DNA from: Euperipatoides rowelli
Lineage: Eukaryota > Onychophora > Udeonychophora > Euonychophora > Peripatopsidae
Length of the DNA: 14,945 nucleotides
Assembly: GCA_003024985.2 (NCBI GenBank)
Contig: PXIH01S0035526.1
Strand: one strand, 5' to 3'
Made by a program: the position numbers and the translations under genes. Each line of letters starts with the position of its first letter. Positions within the stretch are counted from its first letter, which is position 1. Shown here one piece after another: positions 9,044 through 14,945 of this stretch. A model generated the notes under the pieces. That model saw nothing but the letters and a program-made list of their open reading frames with translations, was not told the origin of the DNA and made no database searches.

Positions 9044-9508
9044 TCATAATTTAAATATTTTCATTAAAGGTTCTTGTAAATTAAAATGTCTGTTAATATA
9101 AAAGTTTATAAACATATCATTATGCTTACATTTTTTCCAAATAAATTTAATAATGTCTATCATACTCCATTCTCTGCATCAGTGTAGGAGATAGAAGATA
9201 CAATACTGGCCGCAAATGGTGCTTAGTCCTTGGATTAGTTGAGTATTGAAAATAAAAGGTAAAAGAAATGTTTTTAAAAAATTTATATCTTTTGTTGTCG
9301 GTGGTTGACCTGGTTGACCGTATAAATCAAAGTATTCCACTTGCTCCGTATCACAATAGACAACTAGCCAGTGTTCTCCAGGGAGGTATTCATGAAGTAA
9401 GCTCCACATTTAGTAGTAGGGTGTTGATCTCTGGTGAAAACACCTTGGATTTGTGATGAAGTATAAGTATCTTCTTGTAATATTTTTCTTGATCTGTAAA
9501 GTATCCAT
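9044..9508 (-). pseudogene. Polinton adenain-type cysteine protease (capsid maturation), broken
   Basis: Related to adenovirus maturation protease, which in Polintons is presumed to cleave capsid proteins during assembly. The start is probably ATG 9508-9506 (MDTLQIKKN), 6 nt after the major capsid stop. Landmarks: GVFTRDQHP; His in PGEHWLVVY (codon 9373-9371); Asp in EYFDLYG (9328-9326); Gln in IQGLST (9232-9230); and nucleophile Cys in STICGQYC (9214-9212). All four active-site positions survive. The frame changes twice: near 9478, and at about 9390 just before the His. A TGA at 9181-9179 follows LLH, where relatives usually carry Arg, so it fits a CGA-to-TGA change. The frame then continues through CREWSMIDIIKF to TGA 9046-9044. 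About 155 codons, slightly short for the family. Confidence 0.85.
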
Positions 9509-9514
9509 AGTTTT

Positions 9515-10754
9515 TTAAGTGGTATAGTTATAAATAAATTTTCTGTTATGATTGATTTCTAAAATAATTTCAAAGACGGCATAGATGACTATAACTATAG
9601 TTTGTGGTAAACGGATAGCAAATTGCATATTGATTCTAAAATCACTATGCTTGATAAATGAGTAATGGTCTTGTGTTTCTAAGTCAGCACTTAAATCATA
9701 GCAGTATAGGGCATAGCCACTGGGATGATCCCTCCAACATCTTTAAACATTTTTCCGGTAATGCTGAAAATAGTATTGTAGGCATTCATATATTGATTAT
9801 TATTGTAATCTAATTGTAGAGGTTTGAATGGATACTGTTCATTATCTAAATATAAAGCTAGATAATTTAAATTGAAATGTTGGAAATTAAATAAATTCTT
9901 TTTATAATCTCCATTGAAAGCTGCATTATCTACAAATGTTCGAATTAGATGTTTAGGAATTTGTCCAAAACATAAATTAGCTTGATTTGTATTAAGCATG
10001 CCTGCCAGAATGGAAATCATTTTACCATACGGTACGGTCCATAGTATATTAAATCGATGCTTTTAAATATAATTTACATTCTTCTATTTGTATTTTATAT
10101 ACTTCAGCTACTTCATTTGTCATTAAACAAAATGTATTTCTATTTCTATTCAAACAGATTTTCTTATTCACTCCATTCAATAAATATTCAGAGTGAAAAA
10201 ATATATCACTATGAATATGGCCCATGAGTTCAACACTTTGACTATTTTTTAAAAAAATCACTTCTCTTTTTTAAGTCCATCATTTCTTGCTTCTATTGCA
10301 TCCATCTCTCCTGTGGAATCTTTAAAAAATAATGCATTGGTAAGTTGTGTGGTGATAGCATCTTCACTGTAATTCAATAATGTTTTGATGACAGCTCGAT
10401 AGGGTAGTATGGATTGGTGTGGGAGATGATAGTATCATTCATACTCACACAAATTTCATTAAATGAAGAATGAAGTAATAAATTGATGGGGCTTACATTA
10501 TCTTCGGGTTCTAAGTCTTCACCTCTCCCATTCACATTTTTACATTTAACATAAAGTCTTGTATGGTTTAAATCTATTTATTTTTCACCGCTGGCTGAAA
10601 TGAGGAAATCAATAGGTGCCAATGCTGTGAGGGAATATATGGGGATATATTCCACCCATTGGCCTTTTAAAATAGAGGTTTGCATCCCTGGTACAGTAAA
10701 TAAATCCAACTCAGATTTAATACTCTTACAGGAATGATGATTAATTAAACACAT
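9515..10754 (-). pseudogene. Polinton hexon-like major capsid protein (F54H12.2-like family), broken
   Basis: Belongs to the group often labelled F54H12.2-like in animal genomes, taken as the double jelly-roll major capsid protein of Polintons/adintoviruses. The start is ATG 10754-10752, overlapping the preceding gene by 10 nt. Blocks in order: HSCKSIKSELDLFTVPG and GQWVEYIPIYSLT; NLLLHSSFNE; PYRAVIKTLLNY; MGHIHSDIFFHSEYLLNGV; LCFGQIPK; FNFQHFNLNYLALYLDNEQ; ITGKMFKD; YALYCYDLSADL; stop TAA 9517-9515. Damage: TAA at 10580-10578, a frame change near 10410, another in the A-run near 10266, a frame change near 10050-10063 where about 20 family residues seem missing, and another near 9712. About 413 codons in total. 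Assignment to the major rather than another capsid role follows published annotation of this family as I recall it. Confidence 0.82.
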
Positions 10755-11205
10755 TTTTTATAAGAATATATTTTTAATACTAGATTTCCTCTTCTTCCTC
10801 TTCCTCTTCTGACTCTTATGAAATCTTTTTAATCATGAAGCAGCTGAACAGGTACGTCTCTTTTTATTATTTTTAGTGAATGAAATTCTCTTCTTTTTCT
10901 TTTTCTGCTTCCGCCTCCTTATTGTTTGGGGATAAGGGATGACATTTTTTGACTGACATTTTGCATGACACCACTAGGGACATATTTAGCTGTGGTCATA
11001 AGATGTGGTTTTAATATAGTAGTGCCTTTACTTTTTTAGGGTTTATGTATCTGACTCCTCTACTCACTAGAGGGACTATTTTCTAAATAAAATACTAAAA
11101 AAAGCATCTCAAGTCATAGCCATACTGTACTGGACTTCCTTAGAATACAACAAAATCTTCACCACCAACTTGTCTATCGTAATAGTCTGCATAGGGATTC
11201 ATCAT
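10745..11205 (-). pseudogene. Small basic Polinton protein between penton and hexon genes, broken
   Basis: Starts at ATG 11205 (or 11202), where the penton stop and this start form TAATG. The N-terminus reads NPYADYYDRQVGG, then a stop. The next frame carries GSPVQYGYDL and KIVPLVSRGVRYI, typical of a short hydrophobic, Gly-containing segment in these proteins. The third frame ends with strongly basic patches, GGGSRKRKRREF and RVRRGRGRRG, to TAA 10747-10745. At least two frame changes and several stops are present. Polintons and adintoviruses usually carry such a small basic protein beside the capsid genes, compared by others with adenovirus core/pX-type proteins. It is probably DNA-associated or virion-internal, but that is inference. 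Confidence 0.65.
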
Positions 11206-12084
11206 TATTCAAAATAGGCTGAACGAGGTAAACAAAAATGAAGTTTGAGTAAAACTTTTCCATAAGTGAATAGGATCAGAGCTCCTGTGTCATCTCTGAT
11301 ATCTATTTCTATAGTGTCAAATAATTGTCTAGGTACAGGTAAATAATGTTGAATATCAAATCTTTTATTAACCATACAATTTTATTTTTGAGTGTCTATA
11401 GGTATAGCACAAAGAAGCGGAGCATGTGTATCATATTCTACTTGTTGGTTGATAACATCAGAATAAAAAAATAAACTATACATGCCTCTATTTATATTAC
11501 TGAGAAAAGCACTTATTATTTTCATCTGTTTGAAATCCTTTAGACAAATGTAATTAGATTTTGTTTCTTAATACTGATTAGTGAAGTCACCATTTCAATA
11601 TCAGATGTATTTTTAAATACATCTACTTTAGCTTCTTTAAATCCTAGAAATCTGCATACATGTTGTGAGACTTGAAATTCTGAAAAGGTATAAAGTTTTC
11701 CAGATCTATTAAGGCTGAGTTGAATACTATTAATACATATTTTAAAAATAAAAGGTTTGATTTCAAATTCAAAATGAGTAGATTTAATAGCTTTATTAAT
11801 CACATCTATAAGTTCTTTAATGCTAGTATAGATCCCTACAGGGATCATAAATTTTTCAACATTTAGCTGGATGTTACCTAATTCATATTTATAAAGAAAA
11901 TAAATTTCATTATTATTTTTATTTATAGTATACCATGTTTGTGGATATTGAATTTTAGCTACTCCAACTTCATAATCAGCTCCTGTTAAATCTAATGTCT
12001 TGGAAAGTTTAATATTAAAATTTTGTGATTTATTCTCACGATAATACAACTGTTGGAAAGTAAGGTAATATAAAATTGAGTCAT
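11205..12084 (-). pseudogene. Polinton penton-like minor capsid protein, broken
   Basis: Predicted single jelly-roll vertex protein. The true start is most likely ATG 12084-12082 (MTQFYITLLSN, a family-typical opening), which overlaps the integrase stop as ATGA. After a frame change near 12045 the protein continues with NFNIKLSKTLDLTG and YEVGVAKIQYPQTWYTI, a characteristic N-terminal block, and stays open to 11540. The frame then moves again to NINRGMYSLFFYSDVI and APLLCAIPID, is cut by TAA 11384-11382, and resumes in the same frame with HYLPVPRQLFDTIEIDIRDD and YGKVLLKLHF to TAA 11207-11205. About 290 codons overall, near the family's size. The GTG-initiated reading from 12103 is an artefact of the frameshift. 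Confidence 0.8.
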
Positions 12085-13087
12085 AATTTTTTTCCTGGAA
12101 CACAAGAGTTAAAAGATGAAGGGCACCTTGCCACTTAATATAATAATATTTTTCTCATTCTCTTTTTCTTCTTTCAATATTTTTTCTATATTATAATAAT
12201 CCCTACTATCTTTCTTAACAGCTTGTAGTATTTCTTGGTAGTATGTCCCATCAATGACTTCATTATTCAAATCTTTGATTTTATATACCAGTGGTAATGT
12301 AAGCCTAAGTTACTTGATAATAAATATTTCTTGAGTCCAATTGGGGAGGTAACCTTTTTTATGTTCTTTTAATTTTAGATATTCTAACTTGTTGTCCGAT
12401 TTTAAATTTAAATGATTGAGATTCATCCCATAATATAAAACCTTATAGACTTCTTTTTTATTTTTCTTAGTTACTTCTACAGGACTTCTTTGAATACTTC
12501 TATGAAAAGTATGATTATAACTTTTCATGAGTTGAGATAAGATATCTAAATACTTTAAATAATTTTTAGCCATGAAATATCCACATGTTTGTCTTTAATG
12601 TCCAGTTGAAGCATTCAACTACCGCAGCTTTAACTTTTGACTTGGTTGAAAAGAAATGAATATTATTTTCTTTTAAATAACTTTAAAAAATGTGGTTCTG
12701 AAATTCTTTACCATCATCTGTCTGGATCTTATTGGGTTTACATTCTTGTATAATTTTTTTAAAGGTGATACAAATTTCTTTAGCTGTTCTACTTTTCATA
12801 GGTAGGGCCCAAGCATATTTCGAAAAGACATCTATATAAGTTAATATATATATTTAAACCATGAATTATATTTAGATATATTTTGCAGATCTACTACGTT
12901 TTCTTAAAAAAAATTCTAACAGGTTTATGTAAAGTATAGGCATCTTGCATTTTAAACCACTCATTAAATTTTGTTTTATTATATGCTGTGGCTTCTTCTT
13001 TTGTATGTCCCAATGGAAGGCTTGTTTACCTAATAGACTGCCTACTTGTTCAGGATTGTAATATTTTTCTATTCATTGATTTTCCAT
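12081..13087 (-). pseudogene. int: Polinton retroviral-type integrase with C-terminal chromodomain, broken
   Basis: Would insert the element into host DNA. ATG 13087-13085 is followed by a TGA four codons later, then EKYYNPEQVGSLLGKQ, the usual N-terminus. Next, in shifted frames, come WFKMQDAYTLHKPV, VVDLQNISKYN and YIDVFSKYAWALPM. The second catalytic Asp is in QTDDGKEF (codon 12718-12716) and Glu in AAVVECFN (12616-12614), 34 codons apart, with an in-frame TAA between at 12685-12683. The segment that should hold the first catalytic Asp appears lost near 12895. From 12573 another frame gives LMKSYNHTFHRSIQRSPV and LPNWTQEIF, then a chromodomain-like tail: YNIEKILKEEK, YYIKWQGA and FNSCV, to TGA 12083-12081. 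At least six disruptions. Confidence 0.85.
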
Positions 13088-13382
13088 TTTTATAACAACT
13101 ACTCCATCATATAAGTTTAAGTTTTATACATCTGATACATATCATATTTTGATAACTAATAACCTGAAATGAAGTTTGTACATATCTATAAGCCCCTACT
13201 ACATCATCTAGAAAATAATAAAAATAATACTGAATTATGATTGGTTAATAATTATGTGAGTGTTAGGAAATAAACTAGAAAAAATTTATACTGTATAAAA
13301 GTGTTTATTTAACATTATATATAAAATATTTTCAACAAAAAAATTTTCAAACTAGTTTTTTATTTTTCATCTAGAAAAAAAT
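13088..13382 (-). other. AT-rich gap between ORF B and integrase
   Basis: No coding sequence was seen. On the minus strand TGTATAAAAC (13130-13121) lies about 35 nt before the integrase start, and TATATAAT lies near 13324-13314. Either could be a TATA-type promoter element for a second, integrase-led transcript, but in such AT-rich DNA these strings are weak evidence. This is the only sizeable gap in the otherwise tightly packed gene series. Confidence 0.35.
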
Positions 13383-13871
13383 TTATTTATTTAATTCCTT
13401 AATCACATCTTCAAATAAAAACTTATTATTATTTTTAACCTGAGAATAAATTCCATTTCTTTCATAGTAAATGGAATGTAAAGGTGGATCTTCAATAAAT
13501 TTAGTTACATAGTAATCAATATCTATAACATTAGCAATCATTACAGATTGATTTAAAGCCATAAATATAGTCTCTTGTAACAGTCTTTTAGAAAGTAATT
13601 TTTTAGCATTGAATTTCAGTTCTTCAGAAGTTGAGTTTGGATTTCTTTCTTTATACATATAAATCAAATCAAAATATATGGACTTGTGTATATACTGCAT
13701 AAAGTTAAAATGATTAATAGTGTGTGTTGTTGATGAGTGTGAAAGTTCAAGTTTCTTTTGCAGTTCTTTTATCATGGCATAAAAACATTTAATGTGATTA
13801 TAACATTCATAAGTAAACTGATCATTGAAATTAAAATTTTTTCCCATTTTGGATCTTAGAAGATAAATCAT
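13383..13871 (-). CDS. ORF B: uncharacterised 162-residue protein, open reading frame intact
   Basis: ATG 13871-13869 to TAA 13385-13383. The start overlaps the stop of ORF A as ATGA, which supports this start and links the two as neighbours in one element. The protein is Lys/Asn/Ile-rich and probably mostly helical, with stretches such as NHIKCFYAMIKELQKKL and KKLLSKRLLQETIFMALN. No signal peptide, membrane segment, Cys/His cluster or catalytic motif is seen. The end of the frame (LNK then stop, spelled with repeated AAATAA) contains AATAAA on the coding strand, a possible polyadenylation signal. It is uninterrupted while its recognised neighbours are all broken. I do not recognise the family; position suggests a Polinton lineage-specific gene. 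Confidence 0.55.
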   Translation of the reverse strand: MIYLLRSKMGKNFNFNDQFTYECYNHIKCFYAMIKELQKKLELSHSSTTHTINHFNFMQYIHKSIYFDLIYMYKERNPNSTSEELKFNAKKLLSKRLLQETIFMALNQSVMIANVIDIDYYVTKFIEDPPLHSIYYERNGIYSQVKNNNKFLFEDVIKELNK

Positions 13872-14087
13872 AGTTTGAATTTAATTAAGTCCAATAGAGT
13901 ATTACCTTTAGGGTGTTCCCTTACAGTCAGTGGTGCGTTATGATCAATTTCTGCTAGATTGTAGATAGGTTGGAAGTGGGTCTGTATAATGATTGGTAGG
14001 TCCATCACCGGCTTGATAGAGTGTATCAGTATAAAGATTCAAAGTTTGCTGTGAACTTCTATTTTCAGAAATGATGGAATAACTCAT
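13868..14087 (-). pseudogene. ORF A: uncharacterised first gene of the element, one frameshift
   Basis: ATG 14087-14085 opens MSYSIISENRSSQQTLNLY and runs in frame to TGA 13946-13944. About at the CCC run near 13979 a second frame becomes the better reading (HFQPIYNLAEIDHNAPLTV, then HPKGNTLLDLIKF) and ends at TGA 13870-13868, inside the ATGA shared with ORF B. A single-base indel in the C run would account for the break. Read this way the protein is about 73 residues, with no recognisable domain. Its first ATG lies about 85-90 nt downstream of a TATA box, so it is likely the first gene of the transcript. Function unknown. Confidence 0.5.
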
Positions 14088-14170
14088 GATGCTTCAATAG
14101 TACTTATACAATAGCACACAGTTCAACTAGTTAGTATCAGCGATTAAATAATATGTTAGAAAAACTTTGA

Positions 14171-14181
14171 TTTTTTATATA
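14171..14181 (-). promoter_or_regulatory. TATA box ahead of ORF A
   Basis: The minus strand reads TATATAAAAAA, preceded by TTC. It is oriented toward ORF A and lies about 25 nt beyond the CCAAT-bearing repeats. Transcription would be expected to start about 30 nt downstream, leaving a leader of about 55 nt before the ORF A start. A TATA match alone is weak in AT-rich DNA; the context of CCAAT repeats upstream and a gene start downstream gives it weight. Confidence 0.55.
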
Positions 14182-14201
14182 GAACACTCAACTTTTTTTA
14201 T

Positions 14202-14400
14202 GATTGGCTGAGAAGATATGAACCAATGAGATTACTTCTTGGGTTTTGATTGGCTGAGAAGATATGAACCAATGAGTTTACATCTTGAGTTTGATTGGCT
14301 GATGAAGCAATGAGATTACATCTTGGGTTTTGATTGGTTGAGAATATATGAACCAATAAGATTATACTTGGGTTTGATTGGTTGATACTTTTTAGGCTGG
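14202..14400 (-). repeat. Five tandem ~45-bp repeats carrying CCAAT/ATTGG boxes (putative promoter array)
   Basis: Units begin with GATTGG at 14202, 14248, 14293, 14332 and 14376 (spacing 46, 45, 39, 44). A full unit reads GATTGGCTGAGAAGATATG, then AACCAATGAG, then a TTACATCTTGGGTTTT-like tail. There are five ATTGG boxes (14203, 14249, 14294, 14333, 14377) and three CCAAT boxes (14223, 14269, 14353), so each full unit holds a CCAAT in both orientations. CCAAT is the binding core of the animal NF-Y factor. The array lies directly upstream of the TATA box for the leftward genes. A role as promoter or enhancer is inference. Confidence 0.7.
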
Positions 14401-14606
14401 GGTTTACTGCATTGCTTTTTCTTTTCATGTGAGGAATACACTTTGTTGTTTAAAGGTTTTTTTTTTCCAGTAATATTTTTTGAAGAGTTCCAGGTATCCC
14501 AATTGATTACATGGGTAATGTTCAATATGCAGAAATATGTCCCTTCTGTTTCAGGATGGTTACAATAGCTGTCATAAAATTTAAAGATGTAACTTCTTTT
14601 CTTCAT
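14316..14606 (-). CDS. Candidate ORF of 96 residues, unrecognised
   Basis: ATG 14606-14604 to the stop at 14318-14316. The N-terminal two thirds (SYIFKFYDSYCNHPETEGTY, then HVINWDTWN) has a balanced composition. The C-terminal third is Lys/Gln/Pro-rich and ends inside the CCAAT repeat array, where the residues just translate repeat units. A different frame upstream (14748-14581) overlaps its start, and a single indel near 14600 could make both one protein. No domain is recognised. It may be a second Polinton gene or chance. Confidence 0.3.
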   Translation of the reverse strand: MKKRSYIFKFYDSYCNHPETEGTYFCILNITHVINWDTWNSSKNITGKKKPLNNKVYSSHEKKKQCSKPQPKKYQPIKPKYNLIGSYILNQSKPKM

Positions 14607-14748
14607 TTGTATAAGGGAGTAATGATCTCAGGATCGACTGATAATCCAGGACAGTGGGTATCTCATCTTGGGTAGGTGGTATCACATTCGGTGTAGAGGC
14701 TATCTCATCCGGTGTAGAGGCTATCTTATTCGGTGTAGAAGAACATTA
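14581..14748 (-). pseudogene. Open frame with heptapeptide repeats, unrecognised
   Basis: Open from just after TAA 14749-14751 to TAA 14583-14581, with no ATG. The first part is a 21-bp tandem repeat read as STPDEIA-like heptads (STPNKIA, STPDEIA, STPNVIP), followed by a non-repetitive part containing VLDYQSILRSLLPYTNEEKK. Repeat length divisible by three and kept in frame suggests it arose in coding sequence. It may belong with the overlapping frame 14606-14316. No family recognised. Confidence 0.35.
14656..14739. repeat. Four tandem 21-bp units
   Basis: Units at 14656-14676, 14677-14697, 14698-14718 and 14719-14739 have the form GGCTATCTCATCCGGTGTAGA, with few differences among the last three. 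The first unit is more diverged. The 21-bp period preserves reading frame on both strands; the minus-strand frame gives STPDEIA-type heptads. Confidence 0.8.
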
Positions 14749-14757
14749 ACTCTACCA

Positions 14758-14945
14758 TCAAAGAAAATATCTTAAATGTTCCAGATCTTGTACTTCTTCT
14801 TGCATATCTAGTAATGTGCTGAATCTGTTTTTAGTTCTAACTGAAACTCATGCATGTTTCCTTAAGCTATCTGTATCAATTGGCTGAAACTTCCTTTTGA
14901 CAAGTTTAACCCTTTCGAGTGCTGCATTTAGGATTGTACGGCATC
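14758..14945 (-). pseudogene. Possible non-LTR retrotransposon (LINE) fragment at window edge
   Basis: The minus strand from the window end reads CRTILNAALERVKLVKRK and IDTDSLRKHA to a TGA at 14850-14848. The adjacent frame continues HEFQLELK, and the first frame resumes with NRFSTLLDMQEEVQDLEH to TGA 14760-14758. A basic stretch followed by a F-x-L-x-L and N-R-F pattern resembles the linker after the APE-type endonuclease in RTE/BovB-like and similar LINEs. A one-base indel near 14850 would explain the frame jump. It is partial: the rest lies past the window end. It could instead belong to another gene. Confidence 0.35.

Larger units (their letters stand above)
9044..14087 (-). mobile_element. 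Decayed Polinton/Maverick (adintovirus-like) element, capsid and integrase half
   Basis: Five neighbouring minus-strand gene remnants match the known core of Polintons: retroviral-type integrase with chromodomain, penton-like minor capsid protein, small basic protein, hexon-like major capsid protein and adenain-type protease. Two unknown ORFs precede them. Gene joints overlap or nearly touch, as in a compact virus genome. Every recognised gene has frameshifts and/or stops. Protein-primed DNA polymerase B, packaging ATPase and terminal inverted repeats were not found; they are either lost or outside this window. The limits given are those of the recognised genes, not of the original element. 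Confidence 0.85.

Noticed and set aside
9268-9456. Plus-strand open frame opposite the protease
   Set aside because: It is the antisense of the adenain-like sequence, whose active-site motifs are clear on the minus strand.
12085-12103. GTG start at 12103 for the penton-like protein
   Set aside because: This is read-through from the integrase chromodomain frame. The ATG at 12084, in another frame, gives the family-like N-terminus and an ATGA joint.
14202-14400. CRISPR-like array from regular repeats
   Set aside because: Units are contiguous and similar throughout with no unique spacers, and the context is an animal genome.
14198-14428. Minus-strand 76-codon frame across the CCAAT repeats
   Set aside because: It simply translates the tandem units, which vary in length (39-46 bp) and do not keep a frame.

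Overview
The window looks like intergenic DNA from a metazoan, most likely an invertebrate. It is very AT-rich, has no bacterial-type gene packing, and carries a tRNA-derived SINE, a decayed Ty3/gypsy fragment, minisatellites, a possible non-LTR (LINE) fragment and a decayed Polinton/Maverick (adintovirus-like) element. No intact host gene is visible, and the species cannot be named from sequence alone. All protein-family calls come from recognising motifs by eye, not from searches.

Left part (1-3250): mostly unique-looking AT-rich DNA. It holds a complete SINE (740-1040) between 13-bp target-site duplications, one copy of a ~130-bp interspersed repeat (1214-1345) followed by two hairpins, and two small tandem-repeat tracts (2411-2610 and 2821-2998). 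Middle part (3250-7200): an unrecognised plus-strand block of broken coding sequence (3258-3786), then a minus-strand gypsy pol remnant (5926-4084) with RNase H, a zinc-binding domain, an integrase core and a C-terminal GPF/Y-like module. This remnant is cut off inside RNase H and abuts a second copy of the 130-bp repeat. An unrecognised 71-codon plus-strand frame and a poly(A)-ended stretch follow. I could assign little in 7200-9040.

Right part (9044-14750): the main feature. A minus-strand, virus-like gene series reads leftward in this order: unknown ORF A, unknown ORF B, Polinton integrase, penton-like minor capsid protein, small basic protein, hexon-like major capsid protein, adenain-type cysteine protease. 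Every recognisable gene carries frameshifts and/or nonsense codons, so this is an old endogenous copy. The original joints are still readable: ATGA overlaps between A/B and between integrase/penton, a TAATG joint between penton and basic protein, a 10-nt overlap between basic and major capsid genes, and a 6-nt gap before the protease. Ahead of ORF A sit a TATA box and five tandem repeats of about 45 bp bearing ATTGG/CCAAT boxes, which look like the element's promoter.

No protein-primed PolB, no FtsK/HerA packaging ATPase and no terminal inverted repeats were found, so only the capsid/integrase half is present here. The right margin (14758-14945) reads like a non-LTR retrotransposon fragment, which may mark where the Polinton remnant is interrupted.
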